Shown: one piece after another, positions 9,256-19,272 of the stretch
How the letters are laid out: each line of letters starts with the position of its first letter
Numbering within the stretch: position 1 is the stretch's first letter
Assembly: GCF_003002815.1 (NCBI RefSeq)
Contig: NZ_PVTF01000026.1
Location: 1-64,000 of the forward strand
Direction of reading: 5' to 3'
Length of the DNA stretch: 64,000 nucleotides
Origin: Umezawaea tangerina
Lineage (GTDB): Bacteria; Actinomycetota; Actinomycetes; Mycobacteriales; Pseudonocardiaceae
Made by a program: the position numbers and the translations under genes
The notes under the pieces: model-generated
Told to the model about the DNA's origin: nothing
What the model saw: only the letters and a program-made list of their open reading frames with translations
Databases searched by the model: none

Positions 9256-9894
9256 ATGGACGACGAGATAAACCACCTCAGGAAGACCAACACGATCCTC
9301 AAGATCAGCCTGGTGATGCTCGGAGTGCTCGTGCTCCTCGGCGTCATCCAGGCGGTCACCGCGGGAACGGTCGGTGTCGGCGCCCTCAGCGTCAACCTGC
9401 GGGACTCCACGACGCCGAGCACGTCCACCACCCAGCCGGTCGGCCAGGGCGGCCTCAACGGGGCCGTGGGGTCCACCCCGTCGTCGGACACGGCGGAGCC
9501 GCCGACCACGACCAGTGCCGAGACCAAGGTCGCCGAGGGCTCGTTCAAGCAGTCCCGCGGTCTGCTGACCATCGAGGTCACGAAGGTCGAGAACCAGGGC
9601 GGACGCATCAAGCTGTACATCACGGCGGTCAACGCCAGCACCGCCAAGATGGACCTCCCGCTCGGCCCGTTCAAGGCCGTGGACGACCAGAAGCGCGAGT
9701 ACGGGGCGTCCCTGGCCACCAGCAAGTGGCCGACCTCGATCGCCAAGGGCGCCAGCATCACGGGCACGATCGAGCTGGACCAGACGGTCAGCAAGGTCGC
9801 CCAGACCATCGACATCGCCTTCAACGGCATCACCGGCTCGCTCGCCCCGACGGGTGGCGCGGTGGCCGTCCCCGGCATCGCGATCCCGCGCTAG
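9256..9894 (+). CDS. membrane-anchored extracytoplasmic protein
   Basis: A 212-residue protein with a short cytoplasmic N-terminus (MDDEINHLRKTN), one membrane helix (about residues 14-38), a Thr/Ser/Pro-rich linker (about 50-90) and a C-terminal beta-rich domain. That domain resembles DUF4352-type surface domains, with repeated strands ending in a SLAPTGG-type tail. Open sequence continues upstream to 9178, but the ATG at 9256, preceded by AAGGA, puts the helix in the normal place. The function is unknown. A strong terminator follows. Confidence 0.72.
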   Translation: MDDEINHLRKTNTILKISLVMLGVLVLLGVIQAVTAGTVGVGALSVNLRDSTTPSTSTTQPVGQGGLNGAVGSTPSSDTAEPPTTTSAETKVAEGSFKQSRGLLTIEVTKVENQGGRIKLYITAVNASTAKMDLPLGPFKAVDDQKREYGASLATSKWPTSIAKGASITGTIELDQTVSKVAQTIDIAFNGITGSLAPTGGAVAVPGIAIPR

Positions 9895-9904
9895 ACCACT
9901 GCTC

Positions 9905-9941
9905 CCGGAACGCCCCGAACCGCGTGTTCGGGGCGTTCCGG
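9905..9941 (+). terminator. Rho-independent-like terminator
   Basis: A perfect 16-bp stem (9905-9920 with 9926-9941) has a 5-base loop and is followed by GCGTTTTC. It lies just after the membrane-anchored protein gene. Confidence 0.85.
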
Positions 9942-10100
9942 CGTTTTCCGGCAGTGGTGGAAAATTCTCGACGAAGTAGCAGTCGCCATGGTTGTGATCG
10001 GCCTCACGTCGATATTCCCCGTCACGACTGAACAATTGGCGCCCGTATTCGTACACGCGCGGTGCGGCCCCTTCGTGCAGGCCGCCGCTAGGTTGGCGGG

Positions 10101-11411
10101 GTGGGGTGGAACCTGGGTGAGCTGATCGAGGAGCACGACGTGCCGGGCGCTCAGGTGGCCGTGCTGGTCGGCGGCGAGATCCACGACGAAGCCGCGGGCG
10201 TGCTGAGCCTGCGCACGCGGGTCGAGGCGACGACCGACTCGGTGTTCAAGATCGGCTCGATCACCAAGATCTGGACCGCCACCCTGGTCCACCAGCTCGT
10301 GACCGAGGGCGTGCTGGACCTCGACCGCCCCGTCCGCGACCACCTGCCCGGCTTCCGGCTGAGCGATCCCGCGGCCACCGACTCGCTGACCGCCCGCCAC
10401 CTGCTGACCCACACCGGCGGCGTGGACGGCAACCACTTCACCGACACCGGCCGGGACGACGACGCCATCGCGAAGTTCGTCGCCACCCTCGCCGACGCCG
10501 TCCACCCGTTCCCGCCGGGCACCGTCCACTCGTACTCCAACAGCGGGTTCGCACTGCTGGGCAGACTGGTGGAAGTGTTGCGCGCCAAGCCCTTCCACGA
10601 CGTCCTGCGCCAATACCTGGTGACCCCGCTCGGCCTGGACACCGTCGCCACCAACACCTACGAGGCGATCCTGCACCGCGCCGCGGTCGGCCACGTGCGG
10701 TCCGGCGGCGAGCTCGTGCCCACGACGAAGTGGGCAGTCTCCTACGCCACCGCCCCCAGCGGCTCGCACCTCGCGATGAGCGCCCGCGACCTGCTGGCGT
10801 TCGTCCGCCTGCACCTCACCGACCCTGGACTCGCCGCCCTGCGCGAACCCCAGCTCGACTCCGTCCCCGACTTCGGTGGCGGCATCACCGGGTGGGGACT
10901 CGGCTGGATGCTCCACCGCGACGGCGTCGTCGGCCACACCGGCGTCTCCAAGGGCCAGAAGGCCTTCCTCCGCGCGGTCCCGGCCGCGGGCGTGGCCGTC
11001 GCCGTGCTCACCAACAGCGCGGGCGGCGACCCCCTCGCCCACACCGTCCTCAGCACCGTCCTCGCCGACCTAGCCGGTGTCACCACGACCCCACCGCCCA
11101 CACCACCCGCGAACCCCGCCCCGATCGACGTGGCCCGCCTGTGCGGCACCTACCGCACCACCCTGTACGACCTCACCCTCACCACCGACGCCGACCGCGC
11201 CTTCCTGGTCCGCCACCCCCGCAACGACCTCGCGAAGTCCTTCCTCCGCAAGGCGGAGGACCGCGTCGAGGTCGTCCACCTCCACGACGACACCCTCATC
11301 ACCACCACCCCGACAGCAGGCCTCCACCAAGTCATGTCCCTCGTCGGCACCGACTCCCACGGCCGCGCCCGCTACCTGCACAACGGCGCCGCCGCCTACC
11401 GCGTCCCCTGA
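10101..11411 (+). CDS. class C beta-lactamase-related serine hydrolase
   Basis: A 436-residue protein of the beta-lactamase/PBP-like (Pfam Beta-lactamase) superfamily. The catalytic SxxK is SITK (Ser53-Lys56), the second motif is YSN (Tyr145-Asn147), and the KTG-equivalent is HTG near residue 276. No signal peptide is seen, so it is probably cytoplasmic and more likely an esterase or D-aminopeptidase-like enzyme than a drug-resistance enzyme. A C-terminal lipocalin-like extension (from about 345) is common in the group. The GTG start gives a family-like N-terminus. Confidence 0.85.
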   Translation: MGWNLGELIEEHDVPGAQVAVLVGGEIHDEAAGVLSLRTRVEATTDSVFKIGSITKIWTATLVHQLVTEGVLDLDRPVRDHLPGFRLSDPAATDSLTARHLLTHTGGVDGNHFTDTGRDDDAIAKFVATLADAVHPFPPGTVHSYSNSGFALLGRLVEVLRAKPFHDVLRQYLVTPLGLDTVATNTYEAILHRAAVGHVRSGGELVPTTKWAVSYATAPSGSHLAMSARDLLAFVRLHLTDPGLAALREPQLDSVPDFGGGITGWGLGWMLHRDGVVGHTGVSKGQKAFLRAVPAAGVAVAVLTNSAGGDPLAHTVLSTVLADLAGVTTTPPPTPPANPAPIDVARLCGTYRTTLYDLTLTTDADRAFLVRHPRNDLAKSFLRKAEDRVEVVHLHDDTLITTTPTAGLHQVMSLVGTDSHGRARYLHNGAAAYRVP

Positions 11412-11415
11412 CAGG

Positions 11416-11450
11416 CCGAGGGCCCCGTGCGGTTCGCACGGGGCCCTCGG
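11416..11450. terminator. bidirectional terminator hairpin
   Basis: A perfect 15-bp GC-rich stem with a 5-base loop lies between the convergent hydrolase and glnA genes. Confidence 0.8.
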
Positions 11451-11467
11451 TGTCGTTCAGTCGCGCG

Positions 11468-12892
<1,425 letters not shown>

Positions 12893-13123
12893 CCTCGTCG
12901 ACTCCTCACGTCTTGAGTGCTGCGCTGGCCGCTAGCCCGGTCGACAAGATTTGGGCGCGGTCGTACGCCACCACGGGATCGCGGCTGGCCATCAGGGGTG
13001 ACGCTATGTCGCGGGTGTTGCCCGGCCGTCACTCCGATGTTTCGCCAGTGTTAACGGGGCCCGCATCGAGGGCAAGCCGACCTGCCGGTACGCAACGGGT
13101 GACGACGGCATTACTCTGTAGGA

Positions 13124-13597
13124 GTGAGCAGATGGACCGGTTCGTGGCTTACGGGCCCGCGCAGCGTCCTGGAACCGGGCGCTGATTCAGGCGACGGCAC
13201 CGCCCAGCGCTTCAAAGGCGAACGCCTCGGCCTCCCCCAGACCGGCCCCGGCTCGATCGCCTCCAGCGGCCGCCGCGCCTTCGCCATCTTGACCGACTTC
13301 CTGCTGGCAGCAGGCGTGGCGGGCCTGTTCACCTACCCGGACCTCCCCCGCAACTGGAGCCTCCTGGCCTGGTTCGCCATCACCATCATCGCCGTCGCCT
13401 TCTTCGGCTTCACCCCCGGCCACGCCCTCTTCGGCCTCCGCGTCGCCCGCCTCGACGGCTCCCCCATGGTCGGCCTACCAAGAGCCACCCTCCGCACCGC
13501 CCTCATCTTCCTGGTCATCCCCGCTGTGATCTGGGACGCCGACGGCCGCTGCCTACACGACAAAGCCACCAACACCGTCGTCATCCGCGTCCGCTAA
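13124..13597 (+). CDS. RDD family membrane protein
   Basis: A 157-residue protein with a polar N-terminus and an RDD domain. GRRAFAILTDFLLAAGVAGLF holds the Arg-Asp signature in the first helix, FTPGHALFGLRVARLDG is the conserved middle, and a last helix and DKATNTVVI tail follow. RDD proteins are small multi-helix membrane proteins of unsettled role. The same position beside glnA1 and a DUF4191 gene is seen in Mycobacterium. The 231-base gap shared with glnA holds both promoters; no clear -35/-10 pair can be assigned by eye. Confidence 0.85.
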   Translation: MSRWTGSWLTGPRSVLEPGADSGDGTAQRFKGERLGLPQTGPGSIASSGRRAFAILTDFLLAAGVAGLFTYPDLPRNWSLLAWFAITIIAVAFFGFTPGHALFGLRVARLDGSPMVGLPRATLRTALIFLVIPAVIWDADGRCLHDKATNTVVIRVR

Positions 13598-13604
13598 CAA
13601 AAAC

Positions 13605-13860
13605 CAAACCCGACGCGAAGCGCGCCACCCACCCACCCACCCCTCCATGTTGGGCGCAGCCCGCCAGCGCACATCCGGCGCGGAGCGCCTGGGGCCTTGT
13701 CGGCGCCAGCCGATGCCTGAGTCAGGCGCAGCCTGATGTCTGGCGAAGCCAGATCCCCTCCCGCCCCCGATACACAGCGCCCTCCTGCCTCACCCTCGTT
13801 TGTCAAGACAGCTTTATCGTCTTGACAAACGAGGGTGAGGCATTGAGACAATTGCGCGCA
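13605..13860. repeat. interspersed intergenic repeat, copy 1
   Basis: About 255 bases between the convergent RDD and DUF4191 genes match a second copy at 44565-44830. The block holds a series of small palindromes, most with three-base loops: GGGC-GCA-GCCC (13652-13662), GGCGC-GGA-GCGCC (13678-13690), TCGGC-GCCA-GCCGA, TCAGGC-GCA-GCCTGA and TCTGGC-GAA-GCCAGA. They are followed by a 23-bp hairpin (next entry) and a conserved ATTGAGACAAT. No coding potential is apparent. The remaining bases to 13978 contain further GGGCTTCG-like palindromes and an AAAAAAG run. Confidence 0.85.
13787..13841. repeat. 23-bp perfect hairpin of the interspersed repeat, copy 1
   Basis: The arms at 13787-13809 and 13819-13841 are perfectly complementary, with a 9-base loop AGCTTTATC. 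The loop-proximal part (GTCAAGAC/GTCTTGAC) is identical in copy 2. The outer part differs but remains fully paired in both copies. Confidence 0.92.
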
Positions 13861-13978
13861 CGGGGGCCGGGCTTCGCGGGGTGGACACAACGTGCGCCGG
13901 GCTCCGTGGGGTTGAGAACAACGCAAGACCAACAAAAAAGAGGCCCCGGTCACCCAGGGCCCCTCCGTCACACCAACC

Positions 13979-14725
13979 TCAACGCCGCCGCATAGTCCTC
14001 TGAACACTCCGCATCTTCGCCCCAGCGGGCATCGGCCCCTTGGGCAACGCCGCCCCCCGGCTCGCCAACGCGTTCAACCGGTTCTCGATCGTGTCCATCT
14101 GCGCCGCCGAGATGTTGCGCGGCAGCTTCATCAGGTAGCTCTGCAGCTTCCGCAGCGGGATCTGGCCTTCTTCGCCGCCCACGGTCAGGTCGTAGATCGG
14201 GGTGTCCCCGACCACTCGCGACACGCGCTTCTTCTCCTGCGCGATCAGCGCCTTCACCCGGTGCGGCGCGCCTTCGGCGACCAGTACGACGCCGGGCCTG
14301 CCGATCACGCGGTGGAGTGCGTCGAGCTGCGTGGTGCCCGCGACGGCGGGGGTCACCCGCCACTTCCCGCGCAGGTTCTCCAGCGCCCACGCCGCGGCAC
14401 CCGGCTGGCCGTCCGCCTTCTTGAAGACGTTCGCCTGGACCCGGCGGCCGAAGATGACCACCGCGAGCAGCGCGCCGAGCGCGATGCCCATCGGCAGGAA
14501 CACCCACTGCATGTCGAAGAGGTAGCCGATGCCGAACGCGAGCGCGGTGGCGCCGAGGACGGCGCCGAGCATCAGCGGCACCAGCGCCTTGTCCTCGCGG
14601 CGTTGCATCTTGAACGCCTCGAAGATCTGCCCGCGCTTGGCTCGGGATGCGGCGCGCCGCTCCTTCTTCGCCTCTTTGGCAGCCGTCTTGTCCACTTTGG
14701 CAGCCTTGTCCTGCTTACCAGCCAT
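13979..14725 (-). CDS. DUF4191 family membrane protein
   Basis: A 248-residue protein with a Lys/Ala-rich basic N-terminus, two adjacent membrane helices (about residues 50-95) and a cytoplasmic C-terminal domain. This matches DUF4191, conserved in actinobacteria next to glnA1 and an RDD protein. Its function is unknown. A GTG two codons upstream (14731) is an alternative start; the ATG at 14725 is preferred. The C-terminus is rich in Arg ([10 protein letters not shown]). Confidence 0.85.
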   Translation of the reverse strand: MAGKQDKAAKVDKTAAKEAKKERRAASRAKRGQIFEAFKMQRREDKALVPLMLGAVLGATALAFGIGYLFDMQWVFLPMGIALGALLAVVIFGRRVQANVFKKADGQPGAAAWALENLRGKWRVTPAVAGTTQLDALHRVIGRPGVVLVAEGAPHRVKALIAQEKKRVSRVVGDTPIYDLTVGGEEGQIPLRKLQSYLMKLPRNISAAQMDTIENRLNALASRGAALPKGPMPAGAKMRSVQRTMRRR

Positions 14726-14806
14726 GCACACCAGGATACGGGCGCGGCGACTTCCTGTTCACCGCCTCCCACAATCGTTGCCGGACCGTCTGCGAGGATG
14801 CTCCGC

Positions 14807-16858
14807 ATGGACCCGCTGCTGGAGGGACTCGACCCGGAACAGCGCGCCGCGGTCGAGGCGCCTCGGGGGCCGGTGTGCGTGCTCGCCGGCGCGGGGACGG
14901 GCAAGACCCGCACCATCACCCACCGCATCGCCTACCTGGTCCAGCGCGGGCACGTCGCCCCTGGTCAGGTGCTCGCGGTCACGTTCACCGCGCGGGCGGC
15001 GGGGGAGATGCGCACGCGGTTGCGGGCGTTGGGCGTGACGGCCGCGCAGGCCCGCACGTTCCACGCCGCCGCGTTGCGGCAGCTGCGCTACTTCTGGCCG
15101 AAGGTCGTCGGTGGCGACCAGTGGCAGCTCGTCGAGGGGAAGCTGCGGATCGTCGCGCAGGCCGCGAGCAAGGTCGGGGCGCCGACGTCGGCGGAGTCGT
15201 TGCGGGACATGGCGAGCGAGATCGAGTGGTCGAAGGCCTCGCTGATCACGCCGGACGGCTACCCGGCGGCCGCGGCGAGCACGCACCGGGACACGCCGGT
15301 GCCCGCCGACCAGCTCGTCCTCGTCTACCAGGCCTACGAGCAGCTCAAGAACCGCGCGCAGATGCTCGACTTCGACGACCTGCTGCTGCACACGGCCGCC
15401 GCGCTGGAGGAGCACAGCGAGGTCGCCGACGAGTTCCGCGACCGGTACCGGTGCTTCGTGGTCGACGAGTACCAGGACGTCACCCCGTTGCAGCAGCGCG
15501 TGCTCGACGCGTGGGTCGGGCAGCGCGACGACCTGACCGTCGTCGGCGACGCCAACCAGACCATCTACTCGTTCGCGGGCGCCTCGCCGCGGCCGCTGCT
15601 CGACTTCGCCCGCCGGTTCCCCGAGGCGCACGTGGTCCGGCTGGAGCGCGATTACCGGTCGACGCCGCAGGTCGTCGGGCTCGCCAACGAGGTGATCAAG
15701 TGGGCGCGCGGTAGGCCCGCGGGGTCGCGGTTGCAGCTGATCGGCCAGCGCCCGGACGGGCCGCGGCCGACGTTCACCGAGTTCGGCGACGAGCCGGAGG
15801 AGGCGTCGGCGGTCGCCCAGCGCGTCCGCAAGCTGCTCGCCGACGGCGTGGCCGCGAGCGAGATCGCGATCCTGTACCGGGTCAACGCGCAGTCGGAGGT
15901 GTTCGAGCAGGCGCTGACCGAGCTGGACATCCCCTACCAGGTGCGCGGTGGCGAGCGGTTCTTCGCGCGCGGCGAGGTGCGGCAGGCGATGGTGGCCCTG
16001 CGCGGCGCGAGCCACGCCCCGCCCGAGGGCGACCTGCCCAGCCAGGTGCGGCAGGTGCTCGCCCGGCTCGGCCTCACCGACGAGCCGCCCGCCGGTGGCT
16101 CCGCCCGTGAGAAGTGGGAGTCGCTGCTCGCGCTCGTCGAGCTGGCCGAGGAGCTGGTGACCGTCCTCGCGGACGCGGACCTGGCCAGGTTCGCCGTCGA
16201 GCTGGACATGCGGGCCGAGGCCCAGCACCCGCCGACCGTCGAGGGCGTCACGCTGGCGTCCCTGCACGCCGCCAAGGGCCTGGAGTGGGACGCGGTGTTC
16301 CTCGTCGGGCTCGTCGAGGGCACGCTGCCGATCATGCACGCCGACGGCGACGACGCGGCGATCGAGGAGGAGCGCAGGCTCCTCTACGTCGGCGTGACCC
16401 GTGCGCGCGAGCACCTCTGGCTGTCGTGGGCGCTGGCCCGCGCGGCGGGCGGTCGCAAGTACCGGCGGCGCAGCCGGTTCATGTACGGGCTCGTGCCCGA
16501 CGGTCACCCGGCGACCCTGGGCACCAAGCGCGACTCGCTGCAGAAGCGGTCCAAGCCGACGTGCCGGATCTGCTCGGCCACGCTCGTCGAGGCGGTGGCC
16601 GTGAAGCTCGGCCGGTGCAAGAACTGCCCGTCCGACGTGGACGAGGAACTGCTGGAGCGCCTTCGGACCTGGCGGGCCGGGCGCGCGCGTGAGCTGAAGG
16701 TGCCGTCCTACGTCGTGTTCACCGACGCGACCCTCCTGGCGATCGCGGAGGTGCGCCCGGAGGACAACGCCGGACTGGTGTCGATCTCCGGCATCGGAGC
16801 CTCGAAGCTGGACAAGTTCGGGGCCGACGTTCTGGGCCTTGTCCAGGGCGAACGGTGA
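14807..16858 (+). CDS. uvrD2: ATP-dependent DNA helicase UvrD2 with HRDC domain
   Basis: A 683-residue superfamily 1A helicase. Walker A is [10 protein letters not shown] (near residue 27) and Walker B/motif II is DEYQD (near 219). Later motifs include [26 protein letters not shown] and the [18 protein letters not shown] and [11 protein letters not shown] blocks. A four-Cys zinc site (CRIC near 585 and CKNC near 604) links to a C-terminal HRDC domain. This architecture is that of mycobacterial UvrD2. Upstream open sequence is not used; the ATG at 14807 has GAGG nine bases before it. whiB7 follows, as in Mycobacterium. Confidence 0.94.
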   Translation: MDPLLEGLDPEQRAAVEAPRGPVCVLAGAGTGKTRTITHRIAYLVQRGHVAPGQVLAVTFTARAAGEMRTRLRALGVTAAQARTFHAAALRQLRYFWPKVVGGDQWQLVEGKLRIVAQAASKVGAPTSAESLRDMASEIEWSKASLITPDGYPAAAASTHRDTPVPADQLVLVYQAYEQLKNRAQMLDFDDLLLHTAAALEEHSEVADEFRDRYRCFVVDEYQDVTPLQQRVLDAWVGQRDDLTVVGDANQTIYSFAGASPRPLLDFARRFPEAHVVRLERDYRSTPQVVGLANEVIKWARGRPAGSRLQLIGQRPDGPRPTFTEFGDEPEEASAVAQRVRKLLADGVAASEIAILYRVNAQSEVFEQALTELDIPYQVRGGERFFARGEVRQAMVALRGASHAPPEGDLPSQVRQVLARLGLTDEPPAGGSAREKWESLLALVELAEELVTVLADADLARFAVELDMRAEAQHPPTVEGVTLASLHAAKGLEWDAVFLVGLVEGTLPIMHADGDDAAIEEERRLLYVGVTRAREHLWLSWALARAAGGRKYRRRSRFMYGLVPDGHPATLGTKRDSLQKRSKPTCRICSATLVEAVAVKLGRCKNCPSDVDEELLERLRTWRAGRARELKVPSYVVFTDATLLAIAEVRPEDNAGLVSISGIGASKLDKFGADVLGLVQGER

Positions 16859-16894
16859 AAATCCATCCGATCGGCAGAGATTTCGTAAAACCAG

Positions 16895-16924
16895 TTGCAC
16901 GCCTCCCGCGAGGCCTCGTAACCT
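16895..16924 (+). promoter_or_regulatory. probable whiB7 promoter
   Basis: TTGCAC (16895-16900) and TAACCT (16919-16924) are 18 bases apart. An AT-rich stretch (TTTCGTAAAA, 16881-16890) lies immediately upstream of the -35. WhiB7-activated promoters are known to carry such an AT-rich block, read by the WhiB7 AT-hook, so autoregulation is likely. It would produce a leader of roughly 440 bases before whiB7. Confidence 0.6.
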
Positions 16925-17009
16925 GCTGATGCCGGGCACGGAGTGCCCGACTGGGGAAGACAAGAAGACCGACATGGCGACTACGAACCCACTGATGGAG
17001 GTGACCCCC

Positions 17010-17255
17010 GTGAAGACTCTCAACGCCTTCGCGACGCCCGGTTACCTCCCGACCGGGGTCGTTTGCGTGTCGCCGATGGAACTCGCTGCGGGGCAGAAGT
17101 CTGCCCGCGTTCGCCACGCCCAGCCGTGGAACGCCGAGCGAGGCCTGCTGCTGATCCAGGTGCCGACCGCCATCACGGGCGTCGTCACCGCTGGCGTCAC
17201 CACCTCTGACAACTCGATCGATGCGCCGTCCGCGCACGAGCGAAGTAGGACCTGA
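17010..17255 (+). CDS. upstream ORF in the whiB7 leader
   Basis: An open frame of 81 codons starts at GTG 17010 after a near-perfect Shine-Dalgarno GGAGGTGA (16997-17004), beginning VKTLNAFATPGYLPTG. An in-frame ATG at 16974 would give 93 residues. Its stop (17253-17255) lies inside the first hairpin of the attenuator. No known domain is seen, and codon use is moderately host-like. whiB7 genes of mycobacteria have a translated leader ORF that senses ribosome inhibition. By position this is the equivalent, but it is longer and its regulatory role is inferred. Confidence 0.55.
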   Translation: MKTLNAFATPGYLPTGVVCVSPMELAAGQKSARVRHAQPWNAERGLLLIQVPTAITGVVTAGVTTSDNSIDAPSAHERSRT

Positions 17256-17321
17256 CACAGGACTGTCAGGACTACCTGGCTCACCTAGGCCGCGGACCCG
17301 AATCGGGACCGCGGCCTTTTT
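17251..17321 (+). terminator. whiB7 attenuator: stop-codon hairpin plus intrinsic terminator
   Basis: Hairpin 1 (CCTGACA 17251-17257 with TGTCAGG 17264-17270) overlaps the upstream ORF stop. Hairpin 2 pairs AGGCCGCGG (17287-17295) with CCGCGGCCT (17309-17317), has an inner CCCG/CGGG stem and ends in TTTTT, a canonical terminator 50 bases before whiB7. GTCCGCG at 17228-17234, within the ORF, can pair with CGCGGAC (17291-17297) of the terminator and could act as an antiterminator. This fits drug-induced transcription attenuation. Confidence 0.75.
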
Positions 17322-17372
17322 GCTGTCCCAGAACGAAAAACCCCATCGCAGTACCCGACAGGAGTTCACCTG

Positions 17373-17783
17373 ATGTTGACCGCAACCGTTCCGATAACCG
17401 CCGGAACGTTCCCGGAGCCCGCCGACCACGGAGGAGCCGGAGTCGCCTGCTTGATCGACACCGCGCCCGACGCCGGTCTCGACCTGCCCTGCCGCACCAA
17501 CAACCCCGACCTGTGGTTCGCCGACGCGCCCGCCGAGCTCGAGAAGGCCAAGACGTTCTGCGTCGGCTGCCCCGTGATCGCCGAGTGCCTCGCCGGGGCG
17601 CTGGCCCGCCACGAGCCGTGGGGTGTCTGGGGCGGCGAGATCTTCGAGCGCGGTGCCGTCATCGCGCGCAAGCGTCCGCGTGGCCGTCCGCGCAAGGACG
17701 CCGCACCTGTTGCACCCGCAGTTCCCGCGGCGCCCGCCGCGACCGTTGTCCGGGGGGCTACCAGCCAGGAGGCCGCCGCGTGA
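17373..17783 (+). CDS. whiB7: WhiB7 family redox-sensing transcriptional activator
   Basis: A 136-residue WhiB-like iron-sulfur protein. Four Cys bind the [4Fe-4S] cluster: one in LPCRTNNPD, the CVGC pair and AEC, plus the upstream Cys near residue 29 as a further candidate. The GVWGGEIFE turn binds the primary sigma factor, and the C-terminal AT-hook RGRPRK, diagnostic of WhiB7, binds AT-rich DNA. WhiB7 is the master activator of intrinsic antibiotic resistance in actinobacteria. It lies behind a long attenuated leader. The next small gene overlaps its stop (GTGA). Confidence 0.96.
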   Translation: MLTATVPITAGTFPEPADHGGAGVACLIDTAPDAGLDLPCRTNNPDLWFADAPAELEKAKTFCVGCPVIAECLAGALARHEPWGVWGGEIFERGAVIARKRPRGRPRKDAAPVAPAVPAAPAATVVRGATSQEAAA

Positions 17784-18007
17784 CCACGGACCGCATCACC
17801 AGCGACGAACTGCACCACCTCGACCACAAGAACCAGGGGATCGGCCGAATGTTGCTCCATGAAGACCTAGCACGTGCCCGAATGCGGGATTGGGAAAATC
17901 TCGCTGAACGCCAACGGTTGGCCCACCGGCTGGTCGCCGCGCAGCGATGGCGACGACTGTCCGGTTGGGCCCAGAAGCGAGCGGCGCGCTCCGCCCGCGA
18001 CCTCTGA
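17780..18007 (+). CDS. small basic helical protein coupled to whiB7
   Basis: A 75-residue protein starting at GTG 17780, which overlaps the whiB7 stop by four bases. It is mostly helical and rich in Arg (ERQRLAHRLVAAQRWRRLSGWAQKRAARSARDL), with no Cys and no membrane segment. It resembles the short hypothetical protein often found after whiB7 in related genera. Translational coupling suggests it is made under the same antibiotic stress. No function is assigned. Confidence 0.72.
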   Translation: MTTDRITSDELHHLDHKNQGIGRMLLHEDLARARMRDWENLAERQRLAHRLVAAQRWRRLSGWAQKRAARSARDL

Positions 18008-18012
18008 CAGGT

Positions 18013-18060
18013 ATGACGACGGCCGCTCTCCCGTTTCGACGGGAGAGCGGCCGTCGTCAT
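18013..18060. terminator. 21-bp hairpin terminator after the whiB7 operon
   Basis: A perfect 21-bp stem (18013-18033 with 18040-18060) with loop TTTCGA directly follows the whiB7 operon and separates it from the methyltransferase gene. There is no T run. Confidence 0.82.
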
Positions 18061-18075
18061 GGGTACGGTGCGGAG

Positions 18076-18969
18076 GTGGGACGACACACGCACGACGGAA
18101 TCGACTGGCCATCCAGGTTGATCGCGATGCGGCGCGCCGACGAGCTGCACGCCGACGCCCTGCGCGTCGTGGCGCGCAGACTCGTCCGGTCCCTGCCCGA
18201 CAACCCGACCGTCATCGACGTCGGGTCCGGCGCGGGCGGTATGAGCGTCGCGCTCACCGAGGCGTTGTGCGCGCGGGGCGGCGGCACCGTCGTCTTGGTC
18301 GACGCCGTGCCCGAACTGCTCGACGCGGCCACCACCGCCGCCCGGTCGGCGGCCACCTACGAGTCGGACACCACGACCACGACGGTCCGGGTGCGCCCGG
18401 TGCTGGCCGACATCGCCACCGAGGAACCGACCGAGTTCGCCGAGTCCGCCCACCTCGTGTGGGCGTCGAACGTCCTGCACCACCTCCCCGACCAGCGCGC
18501 GGGCGCGGTCAACCTGGTCAACGCCCTCGCCCCCGGCGGCTGGTTCGCCCTCGCCGAGGGCGGCCTGGAGACCCGCTGCCTCCCGTGGGACCTCGGCATC
18601 GGCGAACCCGGACTCCAGGACCGCCTCGCCGCCGCCCGCGGCGAGTGGTTCACCCGCATGCGCGAGCAGATCCCCGACGTCGTCCGCCTCCCGGTCGGCT
18701 GGAACACCGTCCTGGCCGAGGCGGGCCTGCGCGAGGTCACCGCCTTCAGCTACCTCGTCGACCACCCGGCCCCCACGAAACCCGTGGTCCGCGACTCCAT
18801 CGAGGACTGGCTCCGCTGGCGCGCCGACGTCACCGGCGCCCTCACCCACCCCGCCGACCGCGCCACCGTCCGCCGCCTCCTCGACCCGGCGGACCCCGCC
18901 TACGTCGGCGACCGCGACGACGTCTTCTACCTCCAGACCAACACCGTGCACGTGGGCCGCAGACCATGA
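18076..18969 (+). CDS. class I SAM-dependent methyltransferase
   Basis: A 297-residue Rossmann-fold methyltransferase. Motif I is VIDVGSGAGGMSVAL (about residues 42-56), the acidic residue of motif II is in VVLVDAVPELL, and VWASNVLHHLPDQ is the motif IV region. The acceptor is unknown. The GTG at 18076 avoids including the preceding hairpin; longer forms would start inside it. The stop overlaps the start of the small zinc-ribbon gene (ATGA), so the two form an operon. Confidence 0.85.
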   Translation: MGRHTHDGIDWPSRLIAMRRADELHADALRVVARRLVRSLPDNPTVIDVGSGAGGMSVALTEALCARGGGTVVLVDAVPELLDAATTAARSAATYESDTTTTTVRVRPVLADIATEEPTEFAESAHLVWASNVLHHLPDQRAGAVNLVNALAPGGWFALAEGGLETRCLPWDLGIGEPGLQDRLAAARGEWFTRMREQIPDVVRLPVGWNTVLAEAGLREVTAFSYLVDHPAPTKPVVRDSIEDWLRWRADVTGALTHPADRATVRRLLDPADPAYVGDRDDVFYLQTNTVHVGRRP

Positions 18970-19139
18970 CCGACACCTGCTCCCGCTGCGGCACTCCCCG
19001 CGCCTCGATCACCGACCCCGCTCAACGCCTCGCCTGGGTCAGCCAGACCGACAACGGCACCCGCACCTGGCTCTGCCCCACCTGCGCCCGCGCCCACGTC
19101 CGCGACATGGAGTCCAAGCTCCCCATCGACTACTGGTGA
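18966..19139 (+). CDS. small zinc-ribbon protein
   Basis: A 57-residue protein with two Cys pairs, CSRC and CPTC, spaced as in a zinc ribbon, followed by ARAHVRDMESKLPIDYW. It starts at an ATG overlapping the methyltransferase stop. Similar short actinobacterial proteins of unknown role exist. A zinc-stabilised accessory or binding role is inference. It is too short for many gene finders, but its codon use and coupling are convincing. Confidence 0.75.
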   Translation: MTDTCSRCGTPRASITDPAQRLAWVSQTDNGTRTWLCPTCARAHVRDMESKLPIDYW

Positions 19140-19272
19140 CCGGCGCGCCGAGGCGGTGATCCGTGGTCCGAGGGGCCAGCTGGTGCGGCTGGCGTATCGG
19201 CCTTGCCCCCACACGACCTGGTGCTTGATGTCCGGCAGGCCACTCCGTTGTCGACTCCGATCCACCGGCCCA

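Noticed and set aside
10101-11411. True class C beta-lactamase for drug resistance
   Set aside because: No signal peptide, the third motif is HTG, not KTG, and a C-terminal extension points to the broader serine-hydrolase family.
14759-17023. 754-codon open frame antisense to uvrD2, and similar long frames antisense to glnA (10730-12916, plus), UPF0182 (28286-31234, minus), P450 cassette (40980-43856, plus) and the STAND ATPase (45054-47729, plus)
   Set aside because: These are shadows of high-GC coding sequence: compositions are dominated by Arg, Gly, Ala, Pro and His, they have no domain motifs, and they lie exactly opposite well-supported genes.
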